Below are positions 42,793 to 51,131 of a DNA stretch of 64,000 nt, piece after piece. Each line of letters begins with the position of its first letter. Positions within the stretch are counted from its first letter, which is position 1. Below the pieces are notes generated by a model that saw nothing but the letters and a program-made list of their open reading frames with translations, did no database searches and was not told the origin of the DNA. The position numbers and the translations under genes are program-made. The DNA lies in the NCBI GenBank assembly GCA_943914475.1, contig CALUCE010000004.1, positions 1 to 64,000 of the forward strand, written 5' to 3'. This DNA is from an uncultured Anaerococcus sp. (lineage in GTDB: Bacteria > Bacillota > Clostridia > Tissierellales > Peptoniphilaceae).

Positions 42793-45468
42793 TTACTTAT
42801 TTTTCTTCATCATCTTATGAACTTCACCCAAGGTTAGTGGGATAAAGGCTATAAGAAGAATTGGTAGCCATTGCCAGGTTATTAGTTCTAGTTCAAACAA
42901 ATCCCTTACTACAGGTATATACATAACTAGAAGTAAAAGTCCAAAGGACAAGAGATTGGCTTGGATTAGTTTCTTGTTAGTTGTAAGTCCTAATTCTTTT
43001 AGGGTGTACTTGGTTGATCTAACTGAGAATGACCTTAACAATTCTGATGTTATTAGGGTTGCAAATACCATAGTATGGGCTCCGTCTATATTTCCTGGGA
43101 AGAAATATTTTAAGCCTAGGACATAGGCAAGTAGGACTGATCCTGTTATGGCTATGGATTGCAAGATTAGAGATTGTTTTAGGTCACCAGAGATGATAGA
43201 TTCTTTTTGATCTCTTGGCTTGTGTTTCATTATATCTTTTTCACCAGGTTCCACACCAAGGGCCAAGGCTGGGAAGGCATCTGTTACCAAGTTTAGCCAT
43301 AAGAGTTGGATTGGTGTAAGTGGGGCTGGTAGGCCAAAGAGGATTGATAAAAAGACTATCAAAACTTCGGCTATATTACATGAAAGCAAGAAGGAGACAA
43401 ATTTTCTAATATTTGCAAAGATTATTCTTCCTTCTTCCACAGCATTTACTATAGTTGCAAAGTTATCATCTACCAAGATCATATCTGCTGTATCCTTGGC
43501 AACGTCTGTTCCTGTAATACCCATGGAGATTCCTATATCGGCGTTTTTGATGGCTGGGGCATCATTTACTCCGTCTCCAGTCATAGCTACAACTTCATTT
43601 GTTTCTTGTAGGGCATTTACAAGTTGAACCTTGTTTTGAGGGGATACTCTAGCAAAGATTCTCTTTTCTTGGGCAACTTTTCTAATCTCTTCATCAGACA
43701 TATTGTTAAGGGCAGCACCTTCTATGGCTTGATCTTTGGAATCTGCTATTCCTAGGTCACGACCTATAGCGTAGGCTGTTTCTAGGTAATCTCCTGTAAT
43801 CATGATTACGTCTATACCTGATTCGTGACATTCCTTTACAGCTGCTCTTGCTTCTGGTCTAGGTGGGTCAATCATACCTGTAAGACCTGCAAAGACCATT
43901 TCTCTTTCTATATTTTCACTATCTAAATCTTCATTTTTCAAAGATTCGAATGGTCTAAAGGCATAGGCCATAACACGAAGGGCTTGTTGGGCAAGCTTTT
44001 TGTTTTCTGCCATGGCTTTTTCTTTTAGGTCATCTGTAAAGTCCACAAGCTGACCATCCATCATAATCTTAGATGAATTTTTAATAACTATGTCAGGTGC
44101 ACCCTTGGTCATAGCATAGTAGTTTTCTTCTATATTATGGAAGGTTGTCATCATCTTCCTGTCAGAGTCAAATGGGATTTCCTCTAACCTAGGGTGTTTT
44201 TCGTTTAGATCTTCTTGAACTATTCCCCATTTTTCTGAAAAAGCAAGCATGGCTCCTTCAGTTGGGTCTCCCATGATAGAATACATACCATTTTCTCTTA
44301 CAAGATCTGCATCATTACAAAGAGATGCTATGGTCATGATTAACTTTATTTGGTTGTGGTCTGTAATCTTTTCATCATCAAGCTTAATTGCCCCTGTTGG
44401 CTCATAGCCTGATCCTTCAACATCAAATTCCTTATCATCTGTATAGACTTTGGTTATGGTCATTTGGTTTTGGGTTAGGGTACCTGTCTTATCTGAACAA
44501 ATAGCAGTAGTAGAACCTAGGGTTTCTACAGAAACCAAGGATTTTACTATGGCTTTTCTATCAGCCATCCTGTTCATACCGATTGATAAAACTATGGTAA
44601 CTACAGCAGTAAGACCTTCTGGTATAGCTGCTACAGCAAGAGATACTGCTATCATCAAGTCTTCTAGGACTGTTGTGTTTTGTCTAACATAAGATACTCC
44701 AAAGACGGCAGCACAGATTATTATTACCAGTATTGCCAAAAGTTTGGATAGTTTTTTAAGTTGGATTTGTAAAGGTGTATCCTTATCTTCTACAGAATCA
44801 AGACTTGTAGCAATCTTACCGATTTCTGTATGTTCTCCTGTGTCTACTACGACACCCTTACCGTGACCATAGGTCACTATAGTTGAAGAGAATACATAGT
44901 TTTCTCTATCTCCTATACCAACTTCTTCTGTATATTCTTTGTCATAGAATTTTTCGGCTGATACAGATTCACCTGTAAGGGATGATTCGTCAACTTTTAG
45001 GTTGGATGAATCAATAAGCCTCATATCTGCAGGGATTATATCTCCTGTTTCTATAACTACTAGGTCTCCTGGGACCAAGTCTTCAGCTTTAACTTTCTTT
45101 TTTACTCCATCACGGATAACCGATGCTTCAGGAGAGGACATCTTTTGTAGGGCTGCAACTGAGTCTTCTGCCTTACCTTCTTGGATGATGGACATAATAG
45201 CGTTGATTATTACAATAGCAATAATAATTATAGATTCCACCTTGTCTCCAGTAAAGGCTGAAAGAATGGATGCAACTATCAACAAAATTACCATAGGATC
45301 AAGAATTTGATCTAGGATTTTTTGGCCTAAAGATTTTTTCTTGCCAGACTTAAGTTGATTTGGACCGTACTTTTCGAGTCTTTCTTGGGCATCTGTTTGG
45401 GTTAATCCTCTTGATGAGTCAGTTTTCAATTCTTTAACTACATCATTTGTTTTACCTAAGTAGCTCAT
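42793..45468 (-). CDS. P-type cation ATPase, calcium family, probably Mn2+ or Ca2+ export
   Basis: An 891-residue P2-type ATPase. Visible in order: N-terminal cation domain, VDESSLTGES (actuator), AAIPEGLTAVVT in TM4, the phosphorylation site ICSDKTGTLTQNQMT, MTKGAPD in the nucleotide domain, TGDGVNDAPAI, and WLNLVTDAFPALALG in TM6. The TM4 PEGL and TM6 N..TD pattern is that of SERCA/PMCA pumps. A yybP-ykoY manganese riboswitch sits directly upstream, so physiological export of Mn2+ is likely (inference from regulation). The AGGAGGT site precedes the ATG. Confidence 0.92.
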   Translation of the reverse strand: MSYLGKTNDVVKELKTDSSRGLTQTDAQERLEKYGPNQLKSGKKKSLGQKILDQILDPMVILLIVASILSAFTGDKVESIIIIAIVIINAIMSIIQEGKAEDSVAALQKMSSPEASVIRDGVKKKVKAEDLVPGDLVVIETGDIIPADMRLIDSSNLKVDESSLTGESVSAEKFYDKEYTEEVGIGDRENYVFSSTIVTYGHGKGVVVDTGEHTEIGKIATSLDSVEDKDTPLQIQLKKLSKLLAILVIIICAAVFGVSYVRQNTTVLEDLMIAVSLAVAAIPEGLTAVVTIVLSIGMNRMADRKAIVKSLVSVETLGSTTAICSDKTGTLTQNQMTITKVYTDDKEFDVEGSGYEPTGAIKLDDEKITDHNQIKLIMTIASLCNDADLVRENGMYSIMGDPTEGAMLAFSEKWGIVQEDLNEKHPRLEEIPFDSDRKMMTTFHNIEENYYAMTKGAPDIVIKNSSKIMMDGQLVDFTDDLKEKAMAENKKLAQQALRVMAYAFRPFESLKNEDLDSENIEREMVFAGLTGMIDPPRPEARAAVKECHESGIDVIMITGDYLETAYAIGRDLGIADSKDQAIEGAALNNMSDEEIRKVAQEKRIFARVSPQNKVQLVNALQETNEVVAMTGDGVNDAPAIKNADIGISMGITGTDVAKDTADMILVDDNFATIVNAVEEGRIIFANIRKFVSFLLSCNIAEVLIVFLSILFGLPAPLTPIQLLWLNLVTDAFPALALGVEPGEKDIMKHKPRDQKESIISGDLKQSLILQSIAITGSVLLAYVLGLKYFFPGNIDGAHTMVFATLITSELLRSFSVRSTKYTLKELGLTTNKKLIQANLLSFGLLLLVMYIPVVRDLFELELITWQWLPILLIAFIPLTLGEVHKMMKKNK

Positions 45469-45499
45469 TTATACCTCCATTAATTCTTGCAAAAAGATT

Positions 45500-45612
45500 A
45501 AAAAAAAGACTTTTGGTCATTAACCAAAAGTCTTGCCACCAAGCGTGGTTTACCTAACCGGGTTTGATCCGTAATGACGACTAGGTAATTGGGCTACTCC
45601 CTTTTTGCTATT
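45500..45612 (-). ncRNA. yybP-ykoY manganese riboswitch with terminator
   Basis: On the minus strand the leader carries the family's two conserved pieces: AAAAAGGGAGTAGC at the 5' side (around 45594-45607) and GGCAAGACTTTT at the 3' side. Between them are CGTCATTACGG and CCGGTTAGGTAAACC. The 3' conserved strand overlaps a perfect terminator stem (AAGACTTTTGGT / ACCAAAAGTCTT, 45506-45534) with a U-run. High Mn2+ would stabilise the aptamer and let transcription continue into the pump gene about 30 bases downstream. Confidence 0.88.
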
Positions 45613-45738
45613 CATTATTATATCTTCCATATACAAAAAAATCAAACTATTTTCCTCATATATAAGAAGAAAAGCCATAAAAATCATAAGAAGCTTACAA
45701 ATTTTTTAGGCAACTTTAACAAATTTTGTATAAAAAAT

Positions 45739-45803
45739 ATGAGAATAGTTTCACCGGAGGTCTATATTGTTATTAACAGTATAACTTGTGATTCTATTCT
45801 CAT
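45739..45803 (-). other. Hairpin downstream of the DUF3793 gene
   Basis: ATGAGAATAG (45739-45748) and CTATTCTCAT (45794-45803) are a perfect 10-bp inverted repeat enclosing a second stem around TGTTATTAACA. On the minus strand it is followed by ATTTTTT, so it can terminate the DUF3793 transcript. It is larger than most terminators here. Confidence 0.55.
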
Positions 45804-45811
45804 AATTTTTA

Positions 45812-46390
45812 CTAACTTGCTCTTAGTATAGACTTCATTTCTCCTACTTTTGACTTATCATAGTATGAAAATGTCCTTAGAGCTTTTTCCTTATTATAAA
45901 AACATTTCCAATATCCTATGCACTTATAATTTTGACAACCCTTGCCAAATAAGACTACATCTACCAAGGGATAGCCTAAAAATATGCCGACTTCTACAGG
46001 ACAAGTTTTTTGAAAATTCTTTTTTAGTACTTTTAAATAATCAGCTGAACTCTTACATTTCCTATATCCTTTTTCAGACAAATAAGATCTAATACTATTC
46101 TTATTAAGTCTTTTGACTAGTTTTTTGCTCTTATAAAAATATACTAAAATACTATTTTTATTTTCTTTAACTTCAAAAAAATCTAAACTAAGGGATTTTT
46201 GCAATTCGTTTTTCTTTTTTGTCCAAGTATCCTTGAGTCTTTTTCTGCCATTAATTATCCTTATCAGTCCACCTATCTTTTTGTTATCAAGGACAGGAGC
46301 CATATTAAACTTCAGTATTGATAGGAGATAATCATAGTCAGAAAATTTTTCGATACTTGTGTAAAATTCAATAAAATGGTTATACAACAT
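45812..46390 (-). CDS. DUF3793 family protein
   Basis: A 192-residue protein of the DUF3793 family, recognised by the cysteine-bearing C-terminal motif CPVEVGIFLGYPLVDVVLFGKGCQNYKCIGYWKCFYNKEKALRTFSYYDKSK. The function is not known. It starts one base after the flavodoxin stop, so the two form an operon behind a Fur-box-like operator. That fits the common pairing of this family with flavodoxins in iron-limited clostridia (inference). Confidence 0.85.
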   Translation of the reverse strand: MLYNHFIEFYTSIEKFSDYDYLLSILKFNMAPVLDNKKIGGLIRIINGRKRLKDTWTKKKNELQKSLSLDFFEVKENKNSILVYFYKSKKLVKRLNKNSIRSYLSEKGYRKCKSSADYLKVLKKNFQKTCPVEVGIFLGYPLVDVVLFGKGCQNYKCIGYWKCFYNKEKALRTFSYYDKSKVGEMKSILRAS

Positions 46391-46391
46391 C

Positions 46392-46814
46392 TTATTTACA
46401 AAGCTTTATGCCCATATCTGTGCATTCATTTATTAAATCATCATCTGGATAATCGTAAGAGATCAATCCATCTGAAATTAAATTTGCACCGGTTTCGTTA
46501 ACTTCTTCTATCCACTTATCCATCCACTCACCGCTGGCCCACTCATAAGATCCAAATAAAAGAACTTTTTTACCTGTTAAATAGTCATTAGCTAGGTCCA
46601 TAAAGGGTCTCATTTCAGTTTCTTCTAATTCTTCTTGGCCCATGGCTGGACATCCAAAAGCTAGTCTATCAACATTTTTCACATCAGCTAAGCTAGCATC
46701 TGATACTAGTATTTCTCTAACCTCTGCACCTTGGCTCTTTGCTCCTTGACCTATGGCATCTGCCATAGCCTTAGTATTTCCTGTTCCAGACCAATATATA
46801 ATATTTACTTTCAT
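46392..46814 (-). CDS. Flavodoxin
   Basis: A 140-residue short-chain flavodoxin that carries electrons with FMN, typically replacing ferredoxin when iron is scarce. The phosphate-binding loop is IIYWSGTGNTKAMADAIGQGA. The FMN-ring loops are around GCPAMGQEELEE and FGSYEWASGEWMDKW. A strong AGGAGG site precedes the ATG. It is the first gene of the minus-strand iron-type operon. Confidence 0.93.
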   Translation of the reverse strand: MKVNIIYWSGTGNTKAMADAIGQGAKSQGAEVREILVSDASLADVKNVDRLAFGCPAMGQEELEETEMRPFMDLANDYLTGKKVLLFGSYEWASGEWMDKWIEEVNETGANLISDGLISYDYPDDDLINECTDMGIKLCK

Positions 46815-46871
46815 ATTTCCTCCTAAATTTTAAATTCTATCTATTTTTTAGATATTTTATTATTTTAAACA

Positions 46872-46907
46872 AATGATATTGACTATCATTAACAACTACA
46901 TTATAAT
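46872..46907. promoter_or_regulatory. Fur-box-like operator over a promoter, between flavodoxin and AraC genes
   Basis: AATGATA-TTGAC-TATCATT (46872-46890) is a 19-bp perfect 7-5-7 inverted repeat close to the TGATAAT/ATTATCA Fur pattern. It covers the -35 box TTGACT (46879-46884) of a plus-strand promoter, with TATAAT at 46902-46907 after exactly 17 bases. The flavodoxin gene reads away on the other strand, so one operator can control both directions. Confidence 0.75.
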
Positions 46908-46963
46908 TTATTGCAGAAATATTACTTTAAGATTCTTATCATATTATTATAAAAGGAGCTTAG

Positions 46964-47587
46964 ATGGATAATTTTTATAAAATTGCAAGTGCCCTTGAAA
47001 CTAACGATAGCCATATAGAAAGCTTGATAAATAAAGAAAAAAAGAAGCCCGAGGAAATTAGCGACTATCTAAGAAATCTAAACAATTTCTTGTATTCATA
47101 TTTTTTGATTAAATATGAAAAAAACCTCATAAAAGTTTATACTGACAATAACCAAAAAATATTAGAAAAATCAGATATAAATCTATTTTATGATATATGC
47201 GATTCATATAAAGATGCCAAATTTGAAAAATTAAATCACAATGATAACGATATTATTGATGAATGTATCAAGCTTATAAATGAAAACTTTAATAAGAAAC
47301 TAAATCTAGAAAAGCTAGCAAAAGATATACATGTCTCAAAAAATTATCTCTGCTGTTTATTTAAACAAAAAACAGGTTTTACACCCTGCTACTACCTAAA
47401 TATATTAAGAGTAAACCATGCCAAGGAACTAATTAAAAAAGATAAAACTTTTGACTACATATCTTATGACTGTGGATTTTGCTCACATTCACACTTTTCC
47501 ACGACCTTTAAAAAAATCACAGGACAATCACCAAGTGCCTATAAGAATAGCTTGTATGTAAATAAGAAATCACGTGATAAAAAATAA
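46964..47587 (+). CDS. AraC family transcriptional regulator
   Basis: A 207-residue protein with a C-terminal AraC DNA-binding domain: LNLEKLAKDIHVSKNYLCCLFKQKTGFTPCYYLNILRVNHAKELIKKDKTFDYISYDCGFCSHSHFSTTFKKITGQSPSAYK. The N-terminal 100 residues are charged and show no recognised sensor domain. It is divergent from flavodoxin across the Fur-like box and probably belongs to the same iron response. Confidence 0.85.
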   Translation: MDNFYKIASALETNDSHIESLINKEKKKPEEISDYLRNLNNFLYSYFLIKYEKNLIKVYTDNNQKILEKSDINLFYDICDSYKDAKFEKLNHNDNDIIDECIKLINENFNKKLNLEKLAKDIHVSKNYLCCLFKQKTGFTPCYYLNILRVNHAKELIKKDKTFDYISYDCGFCSHSHFSTTFKKITGQSPSAYKNSLYVNKKSRDKK

Positions 47588-47665
47588 ATAAAACTTAATT
47601 GGCTTAGCTGATTGATTTATCGGGTAAAAAATTTGTGATAGGATATATGATAAGAGGAGATGTTT

Positions 47666-48721
47666 ATGGAAAGATATGATAAGGGAATGCCCTTTTTGTT
47701 AAAATATGAAAATGTAGCCTGGTACCAAGATGGTGAGGTAAGGATTCTTGATAGGAGGATATATCCCAGAGAGATTTCCTTTGTTACCTGCAAGTCCTAC
47801 AAGGATGTAGTAAGGGCCATAAAAGATATGGTTACCCAGTCTGCTGGACCCTACACAGCACTTGGCATGGCTATGGCCTTGGCAGCCTATGAGTCAAGAA
47901 ACTTAGGCAAAAAAGAAAGAATTAGTTTCTTAGAAAAAGCAGAAGAAGAGCTTAAAAACTCTAGGCCCACTACCAAAAACAGGTATGAAAAAATTACCCA
48001 AAGAGCCCTTGACCTAGGAAGGAAGGCCATTGAAGAGGATATGGATCCGGTAAAGGCCATAATGGATGACAATATTAGATCCATAAACAGAAGATATAAG
48101 ACTATGAGGAAGGTTGGAGACTACTTACTCGATTTGATTCCTGATAATGGCTCCATTCTTACCCAGTGCTATGGGGAGACCATAATAGGAGCCCTAGTAA
48201 GTCTTTCCAAGGAAAATAATAAAAAATTCAAGGTTTATTGTGCAGAAACCAGACCCTATTTCCAAGGAGCAAGGCTTACAGCAACTTGCTTTGCTGAGGA
48301 AGGCTTTGATACTACTATTTTAACTGATAATATGATAGCCTATGCCTTTGAAAATAAGCTTATTGATATATTTACCTCGGCAGCGGATTCCATCACAGAG
48401 GATGGATCTGTGGTAAACAAGGTAGGAACCCTGCAAATAGCCCAGCTTGCCAAGCTTTATGGGGTAAAATATTTTGTCACAGGTATTCCAGATAAGGGAG
48501 TAAAGACTCTAGATGATGTAAAAATTGAGATGAAAGACCCAAAAGAAGTCTTAAAGGCCAACGGCATCTTCCATGCAAGTCCCAAGGCCAAGGCCATCTA
48601 TCCTTCTTTTGATAAAACACCTTCGTCCTTGGTTACAAGAATTGTGACTGACCGTGGAGTTTTTAAGGCAGATGAGCTTGATAAGTACTTTGACAAGGCA
48701 TGCGATATAGATTTTTATTGA
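47666..48721 (+). CDS. MtnA/DrdI-type aldose-1-phosphate isomerase
   Basis: A protein of about 351 residues of the MtnA/eIF2B-like family, isomerising 5-methylthioribose-1-phosphate or 5-deoxyribose-1-phosphate to the ribulose form. SAGPYTALGMAMALAAYES, ETRPYFQGARLTATCF and SAADSITEDGSVVNKVGT match the family, including the catalytic Asp. The catalytic-Cys motif reads ILTQCYGETIIGAL rather than the usual THCN.G.LAT, so this is a divergent branch. The ATG at 47666 is chosen for spacing from AGAGGAGA. It is the first gene of an operon with a kinase and a class II aldolase. Confidence 0.82.
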   Translation: MERYDKGMPFLLKYENVAWYQDGEVRILDRRIYPREISFVTCKSYKDVVRAIKDMVTQSAGPYTALGMAMALAAYESRNLGKKERISFLEKAEEELKNSRPTTKNRYEKITQRALDLGRKAIEEDMDPVKAIMDDNIRSINRRYKTMRKVGDYLLDLIPDNGSILTQCYGETIIGALVSLSKENNKKFKVYCAETRPYFQGARLTATCFAEEGFDTTILTDNMIAYAFENKLIDIFTSAADSITEDGSVVNKVGTLQIAQLAKLYGVKYFVTGIPDKGVKTLDDVKIEMKDPKEVLKANGIFHASPKAKAIYPSFDKTPSSLVTRIVTDRGVFKADELDKYFDKACDIDFY

Positions 48722-48728
48722 GGTTATT

Positions 48729-49937
48729 ATGAAAGATACACTTATGAATAAGGAAGAGATTATAAATTATGTTTGGGAAAAATTAGACTTTTTTAAAAAC
48801 AAAGAGGACCTATCTTGTGAGGAGATAGGAGATGGCAACATCAACTATGTTTTTAAAATTGTGGATGAGAAAACTGGAAAATCTTTGGTAGTTAAAAAAT
48901 CTCACGAACTTTTAAGGTCATCAGGTCGCCCCCTAGACCTCAAAAGATCTACTATAGAGGCAAGATCTCTTCAAATAAAAAACGACCTAGTAAATGGGGC
49001 ATGTCCAGAAATTTACCTCTATGACCAAGAAAATTCCCTCATAGTTATGGAAGATATATCGGACTATAAAAATTTAAGAAAAGAGCTTATGGAAGAAAGA
49101 GTTTATGAAAATTTCCCAGAAGATATATCTGATTTTCTAGCTAAAAGTCTTTTGCCAACCACAGACCTAGTCCTTCCAAGAAAGGATAAAAAACAAAAAG
49201 TCATAGACTTTACCAATCCAGATATGTGCGATATATCGGAAGACTTGGTCTTTACTGAACCCTACTATGATTACAAGAATAGAAACAATGTAAGTCCTGG
49301 ACAAGAAGATTTTGTAAGAGAAAATTTATACGAAAATATGGACTTACAAAAAGAAGTCCTAATCCTAAAAGATAAGTTCCAAAACCAAAGCCAGGCGCTT
49401 GTCCATGGAGATCTGCATTCAGGCTCTATATTTGTAAATGAAAAAGGCATTAAGATTATAGATTCAGAATTTGCCTTTTATGGTCCTATTGGCTATGACT
49501 ATGGAAATATTTGGGGAAATTTAGTTTTTCCTCTGGCCAGAGCCTATGTTTTGGGCAAAGATTCTACCTATATAGAGAAGTTGAGATGGCTTTTAGCAGA
49601 AACTATAGACAAGTCCATAGAAAAAACCTATCAGGCCTATGATAAGTTTGTAAGTTTTCCGTATTTTAAAAACAAATCTTTTAAAAATACCTATATAGAA
49701 AATATTATTTCCGACAGTTTTGGCTATGGGGGCTGTGAGATAATAAGAAGGACTGTTGGAGATTCTAGTGTTTTGGAAATAGAATCTGTAAAAGATATAA
49801 GGTCTAGGCAAATCCTTGATAAGGTCTTGATAAAAACTGGTATTTTTATGCTTATGAATAAGAAAAAGATACAAGCTGGCCAAGAACTTTTAAGTGCTTT
49901 TGATCACATACTTGAAGGATATAAAGATGAAATTTAA
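48729..49937 (+). CDS. mtnK: S-methyl-5-thioribose kinase-like protein
   Basis: A 402-residue kinase of the MtnK family that phosphorylates C1 of methylthioribose, or of 5-deoxyribose in related systems. Visible: EIGDGNINYVFKIVDEKTGKSLVVKKS (nucleotide loop and Lys), the catalytic ALVHGDLHSGSIFVNE and the metal motif IIDSEFAFYGPIGYDYGN. It lies between the isomerase and the aldolase, overlapping the aldolase start by 11 bases. It supplies the sugar phosphate for its neighbours. Confidence 0.88.
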   Translation: MKDTLMNKEEIINYVWEKLDFFKNKEDLSCEEIGDGNINYVFKIVDEKTGKSLVVKKSHELLRSSGRPLDLKRSTIEARSLQIKNDLVNGACPEIYLYDQENSLIVMEDISDYKNLRKELMEERVYENFPEDISDFLAKSLLPTTDLVLPRKDKKQKVIDFTNPDMCDISEDLVFTEPYYDYKNRNNVSPGQEDFVRENLYENMDLQKEVLILKDKFQNQSQALVHGDLHSGSIFVNEKGIKIIDSEFAFYGPIGYDYGNIWGNLVFPLARAYVLGKDSTYIEKLRWLLAETIDKSIEKTYQAYDKFVSFPYFKNKSFKNTYIENIISDSFGYGGCEIIRRTVGDSSVLEIESVKDIRSRQILDKVLIKTGIFMLMNKKKIQAGQELLSAFDHILEGYKDEI

Positions 49938-50574
49938 AAAAGAAAGAAAAGAGATAGTAAAATTTGCAAAACTAATGAGCAAGGAAGGTTTAAGTCCCGG
50001 CACCAGTGGCAACATTAGTATCTATAAACCGGAAGAAAAACTTGTTCTTATCACCCCGTCAGGTCTTTCTTACGATAAGCTTAAGAAAAGACATATAGTT
50101 CTTATGGATCTTGATGGAAATGTGGTAGAAGGAAAGTTAAAGCCATCTTCAGAATACCTCCTTCATACCTATATTTATAAAAACAAGATTGATGCTAGGG
50201 CCCTGGTCCATACCCATTCTGTCTTTGCTACAGCCATGTCAGTTTTAAGAGAGCCTATTAAGCCGGTTCACTATGTTATAGCTGATGCAAATGCCTACGA
50301 AATTCCATGTGCACCCTACAAAAGATATGGGACAGAAGACTTAGCAAGAGTGGCACTTGAGACTATTGGAGATTCCAAGGCCCTTCTTTTGGCAAATCAT
50401 GGCATGCTTGCCTATGATGAATCCCTGGAAAAGGCCTATAGCCTTGCCAAGGAAGTAGAATATATAGCCGAGATCCAATATAGGGCAAGGGCTATGGGAG
50501 AGCCAGTTTTGCTAACAAAAGAAGAACTTGACCAAGTTTCCCAAGCCTTTAAAAGCTATGGGCAAGTGAAGTAA
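49927..50574 (+). CDS. Class II aldolase (fuculose/methylthioribulose-phosphate aldolase type)
   Basis: A zinc-dependent aldolase of about 215 residues. The zinc ligands are in ALVHTHSVFATAMS and LLLANHGMLAYDESLEKAY, and the catalytic Glu in KPSSEYLLHTYIYK. With the MtnA-type and MtnK-type enzymes it completes a DHAP shunt: cleavage of the ribulose phosphate to dihydroxyacetone phosphate plus methylthioacetaldehyde or acetaldehyde. The ATG at 49927 is chosen over one 11 codons upstream, which would run deep into mtnK. A 15-bp terminator closes the operon. Confidence 0.87.
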   Translation: MKFKKERKEIVKFAKLMSKEGLSPGTSGNISIYKPEEKLVLITPSGLSYDKLKKRHIVLMDLDGNVVEGKLKPSSEYLLHTYIYKNKIDARALVHTHSVFATAMSVLREPIKPVHYVIADANAYEIPCAPYKRYGTEDLARVALETIGDSKALLLANHGMLAYDESLEKAYSLAKEVEYIAEIQYRARAMGEPVLLTKEELDQVSQAFKSYGQVK

Positions 50575-50582
50575 TAAAAAGA

Positions 50583-50626
50583 CCAGGCCTACTTATGGCA
50601 CTAGCATAAGTAGGCCTGGATTTTTT
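50583..50626. terminator. Bidirectional terminator after the salvage operon
   Basis: CCAGGCCTACTTATG (50583-50597) and CATAAGTAGGCCTGG (50605-50619) form a perfect 15-bp stem followed by six T. It lies between convergent genes. Confidence 0.92.
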
Positions 50627-51131
50627 AGTTGTTTGCATTTGCGTTATTGTTTGCCTTGGCCCTGTCCTTTATATTGTTTATACAAATGGTAAGGGCTATA
50701 AGCAGATCTGCATAGTTTTCGTCTTCTACTCTCAAGGCATATTGGTCGGTAAAGGAAAGAATCTTTTTATCCAAAGATCCAATAAGCTTTCTATCCTTAT
50801 AAACATCAAAAGAAAAGTCCCATATATTTCCCTTTAGCTTTAAAACATCCCCCTCATAGGTGGCATCGACCTTTCTTCCCAGCAAGGCTATCTTAGCCTT
50901 GACATACATTACAGACCCATCTTCGAATCTTACCTCATAGGTTGGAAGAAGGTTAAAGACTTTTTGTTCCACAAGGATAGTCTCTCCTGTGGCTAAATTT
51001 TTGATTTTTACCTTAAAACCTATAAACTTAAAGTCTTGGTCTATAAAATAGGCCTCATTTCCATCTTGGTCCAAAACTGGATAGTGGTCTGTTATCTTGA
51101 AAAATTTTTCCTTAAAATAATATACTTGCAT
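50625..51131 (-). CDS. LURP-one-related/YxjI-like family protein
   Basis: A 168-residue soluble protein with the tubby-like LURP-one fold pattern: MQVYYFKEKFFKITDHYPVLDQDGNEAYFIDQDF, repeated short beta strands, and WDFSFDVYKDRKLIGSLDKKILSFTDQYALRVED near the end. The C-terminus is rich in Asn and Ala. Such proteins are thought to sit at the membrane and their function is unknown. It is the last gene of an operon with DUF2207 and LemA proteins, overlapping the DUF2207 stop. Confidence 0.8.
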   Translation of the reverse strand: MQVYYFKEKFFKITDHYPVLDQDGNEAYFIDQDFKFIGFKVKIKNLATGETILVEQKVFNLLPTYEVRFEDGSVMYVKAKIALLGRKVDATYEGDVLKLKGNIWDFSFDVYKDRKLIGSLDKKILSFTDQYALRVEDENYADLLIALTICINNIKDRAKANNNANANN

